A stretch of 64,000 bases of DNA. It comes from Pycnopodia helianthoides. Taxonomy: Eukaryota; Echinodermata; Asteroidea; Forcipulatida; Asteriidae. The notes below the pieces were generated by a model, which saw nothing but the letters and a program-made list of their open reading frames with translations, had not been told where the DNA came from and ran no database searches. The stretch spans positions 11,252,931 to 11,316,930 of the forward strand of contig CM063243.1 of assembly GCA_032158295.1 (NCBI GenBank), in the 5' to 3' direction. The first letter of the stretch is position 1; every line of letters starts with the position of its first letter. The translations under genes were made by a program, and so were the position numbers. Shown in pieces: positions 24,606 through 35,199 of the stretch.

Positions 24606-27600
24606 TTAAGATACATCCTTTTTCATCCAATATATTGGACTCAACGTTGTGGATGTGTTTAGCTTTAATGGTGGAGGAGGAGGTGGGGGAGGAACACTTG
24701 GTAAAGTGTGGGATAAATTAGAGACACTTCCACTTTGTACTTCATTATCCCGTTGAACATCCACACGGTTATCTGAGTTTGCCTCCCTTCCTTCCAAACA
24801 TCCACCAGCTGGCTCAGAGAGCCTAACATCACTCACCCCAAGTTGTTGGTAGACATTGGTGCAGCTGATGTTTGATGGACAAGGAGTCTGATTTTCACAG
24901 GGTAGGCTCGGTGTAGTGGGTGAACAATCACAAGTCTCTAACATCTGTACAAATTCATGACAAAATCAGAAGAACACTGAATCTTAAATGAATTAACACA
25001 CAAATTACCCCTAATGGATGAGTATGTTGTATGTAAGTTGAAATGCATGTAAAGTTTATAGGTTACTCGATGATCAGGACTTTTTTCTTCAAAGAGATTT
25101 ATAAGAAAGCGAGCAATTCTTGCCAACCTTTTTAAGGATGGTACATGTACCCATGTATATCCTTGGTTTGGAGAAAAGTGCATTACTTTGTATCATTTGG
25201 CTTTCACAAAACATGTCACAAATGAAACAAGTAAAATGAAATTCCAGGGTGTTTAAATAGTGTAAGAAAAAAAAGACATAATTGTATCTTTGTGATAGAG
25301 TGTTACAGTTACTTGCAGGTGGCATTTTATGGTCAGCATTAGCTTTTTCAAAGATGGGAGCCATTCAAGGGGAAACAATTCCTATACATGCTATATGGCG
25401 ACTGTTCTTGTACCAATATTAGCGGCAGCAGAGGGATCATCCCAAGGGGATGTAACTTTTAATTTGAAATATCCAATATTATAGTCCCTCTGCTGCCGCT
25501 TCCCAGGTTGTATCGTAAACTTGGGTGCGACTCCCCTAGCTACACAGTTACAGGTTGAATGGCTTCTGACAGAACCCCCCTTCCCCCGAACAAAGATATT
25601 GACAAACTAGGGAGACCGGCAACATTAGGGCTAAATAGCTCAGTTGGTAGAGCGCCAACTCATTAATCTGGAGGCCACAGGTTCAAATCCCACTCTACTA
25701 AATTTTTCTTTGTTTATCCCCAAATTGTTGAAAATATACCCAGTCAGTTTCCCTTGTGGTTTATTATTTTAACTTCAAATTTATAGTGGGCAAATTAATA
25801 TTTTGATAATAGCCCGATATTTAATGTTGTAAAAACTATACCTATTACTTGAGCTTCTCTTCAAAGTTAAATGAATGCTTATAAAACTTTCCTTAAACAA
25901 GAATTATTTTTCACCTGAGCATTTAAGGTATTGACCGGTGAGCAGAATTCATATCCTAGGTGAGAGTAGAAATCCTGTTTGTCTTTAGTGTTGAGGTACA
26001 TAGTGGTATGGCCATGATTCTTAGCATGTGTTTCAGCCATCTCCATAACCCGTCGGCCAAGACCTCTACCTCTCAGATGTTCTGGAACAACGACTTAAAC
26101 AAGAAAGAGAAATGAATACAACTGACTTACATGTATAGATTATAAAAAAGAAGAATCGATTGCAAAATTTCACATTGACTTTGAGGAGGTTTCCTGTACA
26201 AGTACATGCAAATGCAAAAACCAGTACAAGTCTATTAATGTAAGCATCATCTCCGCCCCCTCCCCTTAATTATCTATTGGCAGTGCATTTAATCCTTTAG
26301 TCCCTGTACAGCCCGAGTTTGCTGAAAAATGTTTAGTTTGCAAGACTCTCTAGTTAAGTTACTAGAATCGTGGTTAAAAACTATTAAGTTTTGCAGATAC
26401 AAACAAAGAGTAAATCTCTTTGAGGAGGAGTGTTGACTATGAAAAGAGCCAGTGTGGTATCGACGTTTCGAACAGTATACTCTGCTTGTCTTCAGGAGAA
26501 TGACAAATTTGTATCATTCTCCTCAAGACAGCAGAGTATACTGTTTGAAAAGTCAAGACCACACCGTCTCTTTTCAGAGCCAACACTCCTCCAAAAAGAG
26601 ATTTACACATGATTGAACCCGCAAGTTTACTAGTTACTGTATACATAGATACTTCTTATTGTCAACTTAAATTCCCTTCTTACCGGATTCAATGAGGACG
26701 CTGCTTGGCATGCTGATGACTCTGACCAATCTGCAGTATCCAAGTATAGCAGGACTTGAGCTACCCTGTTCATTGGCCACCATCACAAGTGAGTATGGAA
26801 GTCCATCACATGACCTATCCAATGAGTGAAGTCTGAAAAAAAAGAGTATTACAAACAATTAATTTGTATCACATCACTCATGCAGGCCTGATACTTTGTT
26901 GTTGTAATGTAAGGGCAAGGCAAATTTCCTTTGTAAAGGGCACCTAAATGAGAACAACTAAAACTTATACTGGAACTTCAAGATTGCAAGGAGTATGAAG
27001 GCAACTGCCACCACTGCCTCCGTTAAGAATCAGGCCTGCTCACAAGGATGATTTACAACAAATAATAGTGTCCCAACATCCTTTTTTGTGAGTTATGATC
27101 TTACATGGGATTCAAACTCCGAGTGTACACATAAGCAGAGGGCTTGGAGGAGCAACCCCAAAGCAATCAACCCTGCGGGAGACTTCAGAGCTTGGTCAAA
27201 ATAGCCCTTGATACCTTTTTGCTAGCCCAAAATACTTTTTTAAAACTAAGGGGATTGTATGTAAGTCAAAAGAAAAAAGGGCATTTGGTTCTTAAAGGCC
27301 CTGTACACTATTGGTAAGATCGAAAAACACAATGTTCACAGATTCTCACATAACTTACATGATTTAAAGTAAGTAATGGTAGACAGGGTTCCTTAAAAAT
27401 TTCTGCCTAAAATGCTAGATCGTTTCTGAGAAACTAGTAAAACAATAGTAATTATTGGGCGCGCTAATTTGAAAAAACAGAAAACACATAAGATCTCTTT
27501 TCACTACTTTCTCGTGACCTTGATGACCAATTGAGCTCAAACTTTCACAGGTTTGTTTGTTCATGCATATGTTTAATCACACAAAATGTGGACACTGATT

Positions 27601-28958
27601 TTGAGCCATTACCAAAAGTGTACAATACCTTTAAGTTTACTAAAAATGTGGCCCTGGTCACTGCTGGTGGTAGTGGTACTAGTAGGACATCAGTCTCCTT
27701 TACACTGTCAGTCAGTGTCAGTGGTACAGTCGTTTGACCAGTTCTGGATCACTTTTTAAATTCACATTATTTTTGTTGCAATCTCTTTGACATCTTATAC
27801 AAAAAAGTTGACCAGTTAACCTAAACATGTCATAAAACTCACCAAGTATCCATTGACAAAAAAAGATCAATACTTTTGATGAGGCTTCAAGAAAAATATC
27901 GTCTCCGGTTTGACCAGTTCAGGATCGGTTGATTCTATTCCAAATCAGTAGCGTTCCCTCTATTGCAAACCCATATTTCCATTCCTAAACCTGTTTCCCA
28001 AAGACACAAACTTCAGAAAAATGTGTTGGCATGAATGTGGACTTCCTTTCTCCAGTGAATGTCAAGTAAGTGTCTTGAACAGCAGTGCAGAAACCAGGCA
28101 ACAAAAACACAAAACAACAGTGCAGGCAAATAAAAAAGTGAAGCGCCCCTATAAAGCAACATTGACCTGAACATCTATTCTTACAGTCGCAAACTCCCTT
28201 CTCCAAGTTGCATCTTCTAACCCCCCAAAATACATTACTACAGGAATTTTTTGAAGTAATGTATCTTAAAGCAATATCTAAACTTTCTACAGCAGCTGTA
28301 AATGCCCCCCAAAAAACAAATTTGATAATTTTATCTCCTCAAAAAAACAAGACGACTGCTCAGTATTTATGTGAATTTTTTAAAACACATTTTTAGCATT
28401 TTTACATAGATGTTATTTGCCCTGGCGATCAAACTTGAAAGGTGAGAAGTTTTAACAGCATATTTGAACCAACTTTTAAAAATTTTATAATGATCATTAT
28501 CACAGACAAACTTCAGAAAAATTGCCATAATTATTTGTCGATAATGTTTGGCACCTTATTTTGGATTTGTTGGTTTATTGGATATTATTATTCACATGTA
28601 TCAACAGAAATTGGTAACGTGTGTAGTATTCTGATTATGTGGATATTGCAAAGTTTAAGTGATCCGGAACTGGTCAAACGACTGTAGTGTAAGTACAATG
28701 AAGTACTGAGACTGATGCCCTACACTATAGGGCTACTTGAAACGGCGACACACCACAACCAGATAACCTACATCTTTAGTTATTTTCAATTTTAGTAGCG
28801 CCCCAGTTACTTCTGTACTTGGTCTACCATGGAGGTAGAAATAGATCTTACCTTGCTACTTTACTGCGAGGCCATTGAGCGTTAAGTAAGTCCGCACAGG
28901 CATCAATCAAATCTGGTCTTCTGTGCAACGGGTCAATATGAATGCTCGACATGTCCAT
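24606..28958 (-). CDS. NAA80: N-alpha-acetyltransferase 80 (actin N-terminal acetyltransferase)
   Basis: Coding exons on the minus strand: 28958-28852, 26832-26684, 26093-25915 and 24944-24606; phases match and give 257 residues. The N-terminal part (PLHRRPDLIDACADLLNAQW PRS, then RLHSLDRS) matches NAA80 closely. Exon 3 carries the GNAT acetyl-CoA loop (RGRGLGRR, R/QxxGxG type), then LGYEF. The last exon has low-complexity sequence, a run of eight prolines that in NAA80 proteins binds profilin-actin, and the family's C-terminal signature (YWMKKD). The enzyme acetylates the processed acidic N-terminus of actin in the cytosol. A non-coding first exon ends at 29131, with a good donor. Large introns hold a SINE and several MITEs. 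Divergent to ARMT1. Confidence 0.93.
25414..25500. repeat. Short inverted repeat
   Basis: AGCGGCAGCAGAGGGA and TCCCTCTGCTGCCGCT are perfect 16-bp inverted arms, with CCAATATTA words beside both. Lies in a NAA80 intron; probably a tiny foldback element. Confidence 0.65.
25630..25775 (+). mobile_element. tRNA-derived SINE
   Basis: The head has pol III box A (TAGCTCAGTTGGTAGAGC) and box B (GGTTCAAATCC) at tRNA-like spacing, but the anticodon arm is poorly paired, so it is not a working tRNA gene. The body continues TTTTTCTTTGTTTATCCCC, then ACCCAGTCAGTTTCCCTTGT and GGTTTATTA. The same body, in reverse, is at 59783-59906. Confidence 0.8.
26411..26606. mobile_element. Foldback MITE with long inverted arms
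   Basis: The two halves are near-complementary: GTAAATCTCTTTGAGGAGGA and onward at the left, and TCCTCCAAAAAGAGATTTAC at the right. Inner arms contain AACAGTATACTCTGC and GCAGAGTATACTGTT. About 196 bp with almost no loop. In a NAA80 intron. Confidence 0.8.
27292..27634 (+). mobile_element. MITE family A copy 2
   Basis: Full-length, from TTAAAGGCCCTGTACACTAT to AAAAGTGTACAATACCTTTAA-type end, with the shared core inside. In the first NAA80 coding intron. Confidence 0.85.
27680..28735. mobile_element. About 1-kb non-autonomous DNA element with about 75-bp inverted ends
   Basis: Left arm contains GACATCAGTCTCCTTTACAC and AGTCGTTTGACCAGTTCTGG ATCACTT. The right arm inverts this: AAGTGATCCGGAACTGGTCA AACGACTGTA, then GAGACTGATGCC. 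The interior is non-coding and AT-rich, with a further TTTGACCAGTTCAGGATC word near 27908. Lies in a NAA80 intron. Confidence 0.7.
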
Positions 28959-29130
28959 CTGCAAAGAAAAGCAGAAAACATTGTTATTGATAAATTGAAG
29001 ACTCTTCTTCAAGAAGTTCAAGTTCTTGCCACCGCACTGGTCTTTATTGTCTTGCAGTCTGACACTCTCTCTGCAGCCAGGCTAAAATATTTACAGCTAA
29101 GTAACATTCCCTCATTGTGATTGGTTTTAC

Positions 29131-29260
29131 CTCAAAGATGTTCCTTGCTCCCTGCTTGCACCCGGTAGCAAAGTTTCGAACCAATTTCAAGCTTAAATAC
29201 AGCGACTTCGTCGAGGAGAAAAACTACAGCATTTTGACACAGTTTGCAAAAGTGACCAAC
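29131..29260 (-). other. NAA80: Non-coding first exon of NAA80 (5' UTR), upstream end uncertain
   Basis: On the minus strand an exon ends CATCTTTGAG followed by gtaaaacc, and the next acceptor (tttgcag) is directly before the ATG at 28958. The frame upstream of that ATG has no other ATG before a TAG, so translation should start at the ATG in exon 2. The transcription start is a guess. Confidence 0.55.
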
Positions 29261-29576
29261 TAGCAGACGACCGACAGCAAAGTCACATGTTTATGTTTAC
29301 CAAATTTAGGAGTATAGAGAATATAGCTATCTAATTATTATCATATTGATATTCCGTTTAATGCGTCTAGGTACTATACATAAGGTGCAGGGATCTCGAT
29401 TATTTGAATGTGTACTCTTCACGGATTCTAGTATCGATACGCTTGTAAATTACGCACAAACTCCCGATGCAGTCTCTAGAATCGATACCATACCAATACC
29501 TATTCGACTACGAGTTTACGAAGTGTCAACTTCAAAACACCATCATGACTTAACCAAGAATTGACTGATCATCAAC
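29260..29576. promoter_or_regulatory. Probable bidirectional promoter of NAA80 and ARMT1
   Basis: The two genes diverge, and this roughly 0.3-kb gap between the NAA80 leader exon and the ARMT1 ATG is the only room for both promoters. No TATA box is placed properly for either gene. Confidence 0.5.
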
Positions 29577-32500
29577 ATGACGGCGACAGGCAGTGATGGG
29601 CATGATGGACTTCCACCGAGATTGTCAGCTCGATACGAAGAGTAAAATAGCATTTAAAATATCAATGTGCTTGGGGATTTTTGTTCGTAATAATTTTCAG
29701 TTTTTATTTAGTGACTGGAGTGTACATGTACATGTAAATTATATAAAAATAAAAACAACTTCCGGGCCGGTCATCCAATATGAATTACTCGAAGAACTCG
29801 AACTTCCAAGTCCAAGCCGTTTCATAATTTAATTGTTATACAATTTTATATTGGAACTAATCAATTGTTTTTTTCAATAACTACCAGTCCTGTACCCTGC
29901 TGTACTCTGTCTGTCATTTAAAGACTATGTGATGACCGATGAGATAGATGTAACTGATCGATTCTTGTGACTTGACTATCAGTACGGGTGCATAGACATT
30001 TTACAGGATTTTTTGCTGTGATGGGATTTCTTGCAATAGTCAGACATGACTAGTTTTAGGCATTCAATCCTGTTGTCATGCAGCTGACGTGCCGTGTGCA
30101 AAACTTGTGCGAGCGATCTCCAAAAATACCTAAGTTACTGGTAATTGTTATAAATCAAATAAGTAAAATGTACCTGAAATTTGAAAAATAAAATACTAAT
30201 TTTACCTTTTGAAAACGTAAATAAAATGTTCGTATTTTCTATGGGTGTTTCAATTGGAAACAAGAAAGTAAAAAAAAAAAATTATTATCCCAACCAGAAA
30301 AAACTACCTGCCAAGATCGGTCTAGGGGGCCTTTTCACACTGAACACAATGACGCTATTCACACCGCGCGAAACTGGATCGCTTTTGCCGAAGAGCTTGC
30401 CAAATAATTATTGTCTCAGCATTGTCAGATTTTACCACTATGAGAGGACAATAACTTCCGATCATAGTAAGAAATCCGACTATTGAAGGGCTGGTAAGAA
30501 TGTCCCGTAAAAAGTCTACGCACCCGTACTGACTATGTAGTATGTTCTGCATTAATATGGCCTCCAAGCATGCCAAGTTAAAACCAACCATAGCAAGAAT
30601 TAAACAAATTCTGTCTTATTGTTTTCTCAGGTCGTTTGCATATCTCACAATCAGAGATCGTCTTCCTGTCATCATCACCAAGGTAGTAAACACTGTGTAC
30701 ACATACCGCATTGAGGCTGTACAACTACATGGGCAGGTAAGAAAGTAGACACAGGCAGTATATTTTAACAGCTGTTGATTCTGAAACATTACGTTGTTGT
30801 ACCATACCAAAACTGCCAAAGAAGGCTTGTGGTAGTGCTTTGTCCCAACTTAAGAATCGTCCCAACTATAGTAGGGATCAGTCCGAACTTGAGTGTTACA
30901 GTTGGGGCGGCCAAACTATAGCTGGGATTGCATGATAATGATAACGACACTGATGTTTTGTTTGATTATAGGAACTTTCATGGCTGGTCATATACATTTC
31001 CTACATGTAAAGACATGCAACTGCGTAATTGTAAAAAAGGAATCACTACCTCACGCGTACATGTACATGTGTACATTGTAAAACATGCAGAGTGCTGCTC
31101 ACTTTTCTATGGCACTCATAATAAGGAACAGAGAACCAGCATGCCCGTAACTTGACCATTATGTAATGCTTTTTTTTTCATTGCTCTTATTTTAAATTAT
31201 AACGTTTCTCAGGATGGAGCCACAGATTGCAAAAACATCGTCGCTAAACTCTCCAAATTTCGCAATGAGTTGCAGACAGACAAGGCCATTCTCCCTCTGC
31301 TACCCGATGGAGGGAACGACATTGAGATCTGGCAGCGATGTCTGGAGCAGGAGACTAAGGCCAAGGGTGGTACTCCTGCTAGCTGGTTCACATCTCCCTG
31401 GTTGTATGTTGAGTGTCTCATGTATCGAAGGATTGTGAATATAATGAGACAGAGGTACGACTTCATTTATTGCTTGATCTTTTGAAAATCAATTATAAAG
31501 CAGCACTGTGCCATGCCAATAGAGAGGTGCATATTGGACAGTTAAAACTGAACAACTTTATTTTTGTGACCTTGTCTCAACCTGACATGGCTTGACTTGA
31601 TCTGACTTGATCAATAATAGTTCAACTCCAACGTTTATCTAACTGGACTATGTGGAATATCAAGCACCAAATTTATCTAAATGATCAAAGAAATAAAGAT
31701 AGAAGAGATTGTAATATTTTGCTTTCTAATCTTCTTACAGTATTCACCTGGGGAAGTTTGATCCATTCAGTGAACAGAAAAAGACGGCATTGAAGCAGTC
31801 AGAGGAGGCCTTGATAATCCTAGCAGAGTACCAACAGAGGACAAATGGAAAGGACATTGATTGTTTTAAAGAATTCATTGAGGTAAGGAAAGACACAAGA
31901 ACACTTGAAAGTTCTGACAAAAATGATCAGAAGTAACCCAATAAGTAAACAAGATCTTGTTTACTTCTCTAAAAACATTTTATAGGCCTTCCTGTACCCA
32001 TATAAAGATCATTCACTTTGAAGGTTAAAATCTTCCTTCAAAATTGTTTGCTTTTACTAAATTAAAAAACAGTGTGTGTCAATAATGCCACTTAAAGGCC
32101 CTGTACACTATTGGTAAGATCGAAAAACACAAATGCTCACAGATTCAAACATAACTTACATGATTTAAAGTAAGTAATGGTAGAAAGGGTTCCTTAAAAA
32201 TATTTCTGCCTAAAATGCTATTGTTTCTGAGAAACGAATAAAACAATAGTTTTTATCGCGCGCGATAATAAACTATTCTGTTTGAAAAACAGAAAACACA
32301 TAAGGTCTCTTTTTTAACTATTTTCTCGTGACCTCGATGACCAATTGAGCTCAAATTTTCACAGGTTTGTTATTTCATGTATATGGTTAATCACACAAAA
32401 CATGAACTTTGATTGCGACTGTTTTGTCAGCTCTACCAATCATGTATAATACCTTTAAGTTAAGGATGCGGGCACAATTTGTTTCGACTGTACATTTAAT

Positions 32501-33294
32501 GTTCATTCTCTTTCCTTTAGATTTCTCTATGGGGAAATAAGTGTGACCTCTCCATCTCAGCTGGTGTAGAAAACTCACAGAAAATTAGCCCAATCTCACA
32601 ACTGGCAAAATTGAGAAATAAAATACTAGTCAATGACAGCGAGAAGCTTTGGCGTGTCTTGCAAACCTCAAGGGGGAGCAAGGCCGAGAATGAGGCAGTG
32701 AGGTTGGACATCGTGTTGGACAATGCTGGCTTTGAGTTGTTTACTGATCTGTGTTTAGCTGAGTATGTCTTGAGAACCAACTTGGCTGATGTTATTGTTA
32801 TGCATTACAAAGCAATGCCGTGGTTCGTCTCAGATGTTGGACACAATGACTTTTTGCACACGCTTAAGTACCTAGAACACCAAAAGAATGACATCTTGAA
32901 AAATCTTGGCCAGTGTTGGTCACAGAGAATCAACGCAAAATCATGGGTTCTACAGAGCCATCCATTCTGGACAACTCCGCATGATTTTAGTGAAATGCAG
33001 TCAGTCGCTCCAGACTTGTACTCTGAACTTGCAAAATCAGATCTGATTCTCCTGAAGGGAGATTTAAACTACAGGAAGCTGGTGGGAGATCGACAATGGG
33101 AACCAACAATCCCCTATGTGGAGGCATTATGTGGATTTCACCCTGCACCTCATTGTGCCTTACGAACATGTAAGGCTGATGTTATTGTAGGGCTTGATGG
33201 TGGTGTGGCTGAGCAAACTGCAGCAGAGGACAAGGACTGGCTGGTTGATGGAAAGTTTGCTGTTATACAATTTTCTGGAATGATCTGTACTTGA
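29577..33294 (+). CDS. ARMT1: Damage-control phosphatase / acidic residue methyltransferase 1 (DUF89)
   Basis: Exons 29577-29641, 30631-30736, 31213-31454, 31741-31882 and 32521-33294 join in phase (2,0,2,0) to give 442 residues, against 441 in human ARMT1. Exon 2 begins SFAYLTIRDRLPVIITKV, exon 3 holds SWFTSPWLYVECLMYRR, and the last exon has the catalytic DUF89 part: LDIVLDNAGFELFTD with metal-binding Asp252-Asn253, then PWFVSD, LILLKGDLNYRKL and GFHPAP. Family members need Mn/Co and hydrolyse damaged sugar phosphates such as fructose-1-phosphate; carboxyl methyltransferase activity (on PCNA) has also been reported. AATAAA near 33381. Divergent to NAA80. Confidence 0.95.
32092..32458 (+). 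mobile_element. MITE family A copy 3, full length
   Basis: TTAAAGGCCCTGTACACTAT to ATGTATAATACCTTTAA, about 367 bp, close to copies 1 and 2. It sits in the last ARMT1 intron, ending about 60 bp before the acceptor. Confidence 0.85.
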
Positions 33295-34160
33295 AGGTCG
33301 GAATTGTTTAACAATCAAGGCTGCCAACCAAGGTGTTGACATTTAAAATACATTTGGATGAAATAATTCAATAAGAAATTAATAAATTTGGTTATTATTG
33401 TAGTGCACTTTTTTATTTTGAAGGCGCCAATTCCAATAAATTTTCCAGACAACTGTTAAATTTCCCCAAAATAAAATACAATTATACAGATGTGAGTGCT
33501 TTTTAAGTGTTTTTGCTTTTATCACCAAAGCTACAAACCAAGATGCTGTTTTTCCCAAGATATTTGATAAATATTAAAAATCATATTGGTGTATACAAAT
33601 GTAAGTGCAATTAACTTGTAGACAAAATGTTTTTAGGTGTGCAATGTCGTGTTTAATGTACATATGTACACGTTAAAAATCATGAATCGGGATTCTTTGT
33701 TAAGTAAGGTACCAGACTATTTCTCCTTTCAGTAACAGTCTTATTTAACTTAACAGCCACAAGTGACTTCGGCTATGGCTATGGCTGCTGACTGCAATGA
33801 CAACATTGAAGAACATAACCTTTTCAGCGTGCCTGCCATAGCACTGCTGAAGCCATCAATTCAAACACAGCCCAAGTTAAATGTGAGTAACATAAGTGGC
33901 TGCATCCAAAATAAGGTGTCATTGCACTTTTCATTTTTTAATTATAGTACAACATTTTGCAACTGAATAAAAAAACCAGAGTACAGACAAATTGAGAGAA
34001 AAACACCTTAATGCTACATAAAAAATGTGTACAATGAATGTTGAAGTTTAAAAGATTTGAAATTTTGTAAAATTAATAATTGGTAAAATTGATGTCAAGT
34101 ATCCACTCAAATGAAGTACACTGTACGTGCACTTTGTGTGTATAATCAACAAATATTGTA

Positions 34161-34430
34161 TTAAAGGGAGGCTACACCTTTGGTAATTATGCCCATAAAA
34201 ACTTACTTGGTAAGAAGCACTGCAGCTGTTGATAATGTATAACATTTTGAGAAACAATTCCCTTCAAAGGCATGTGGTTTTAGAGAGAGGGATTCAAAAT
34301 CATTTCAATCTGAGATTGTGTGTTCCAATCATGGATTATTCTTCCTGCGTGGACATAACTGCTCTAGATTTCCAGCAATATGTCAAAAATGCTACCACAT
34401 TTCGAACTGAAATTTTCACAGGTTAGTTTT
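34161..34430 (-). mobile_element. MITE family C-like copy, reversed and truncated
   Basis: Begins TTAAAGGGAGGCTACACCTT TGGTAATT. It then follows the reverse complement of the 41811-42211 element (AAAACTTACTTGGTAA, GCAGCTGTTGATA, GAGAAACAATTCCCTTC) and ends in the core word AAATTTTCACAGGTTAG. Confidence 0.65.
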
Positions 34431-34797
34431 ATTGTATATATCTAAATTTATATACGATTAAAACAATCAAATGGTTCCAAAACCTAAGGTATACTTTGGT
34501 GGCAGGCAGTAGGCCCAACAGATTTCCACATTATTGACAAAAGGCCATACTTGATTTAAAAAGGGTTTGGCCAAAGTGTTCATCATCAGAATAGCAACAT
34601 TGTATTACATTAATAGAGAGATAGTTTGGTTTATTTTATTTAAACTAAATCAACCAAAAAGGTGACACATTATACACCATTAAAATTTACAAAACTTAAC
34701 ATCTTAGCTGATTTCAAGGAACCAACAATTTTTGCATGAGGTAGAAAAACAAACTGAAATCTCGGAGGGACTACAAATCCTGTTTTTGCAACTTTGA

Positions 34798-34930
34798 CAG
34801 TATTTCAGACAAAATTATTTCTCTGGAAGACTGGTAATATTGTGTTAACTTTATAATCGGTGACCATTTAGATTGAAACAAATAAATTTTTCCCCTGGTA
34901 TCTACCAATCTTGTACTTTGTCTTCAGACA
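34798..34930 (+). repeat. Dispersed repeat family D, copy 2
   Basis: TATTTCAGACAAAATTATTT, TCTGGAAGACTGGTAATA, TTAACTTTATAA and CTTGTACTTTGTCTTCAGAC, in the same order as 21650-21775. Confidence 0.65.
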
Positions 34931-35199
34931 CAATCATAAACGTTCTCATTAAAGAGGTTGGCCCACGCTAGAGGTCACTCTTAAAAAAAAAGTTTTACAT
35001 TCCTAAATACACCTATCATGTACCAAGAAAACACTGTGACAGAGTTATAGAATGAATGGTTAATCGTTTACAAGGCAGTTTCCAAGCCTCTTTTCACCCT
35101 GCCTTCAGGCAACTTCAATCACCATGGCCCATCCTCTATAAATAAATATGGTTCCTCTTATCTGCTTATAAATGTTCTCATTAAATGAATATGGTTCCT

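Larger units (their letters stand above)
33295..35199. other. No gene seen; intergenic between converging ARMT1 and CHAC2
   Basis: Holds two repeats (34161-34430 and 34798-34930) and the ARMT1 3' UTR with AATAAA near 33381. An exon-like stretch at 33755-33883 is discussed under rejected items. Confidence 0.45.

Noticed and set aside
25630..25702. tRNA gene
   Set aside because: Boxes A and B are good, but the anticodon stem pairs poorly, the loop lacks the usual T before the anticodon, and the SINE body follows; a relative at 59783 confirms a SINE.
33755..33883. Exon-like stretch with acceptor (aacttaacag) and donor (gtgagt)
   Set aside because: Its CGGCTATGGCTATGGCTGC part resembles the reverse of repeat-like sequence near 2885 (GTAGCCGTAGCTGTAGCAGC), and ARMT1 is already complete upstream.
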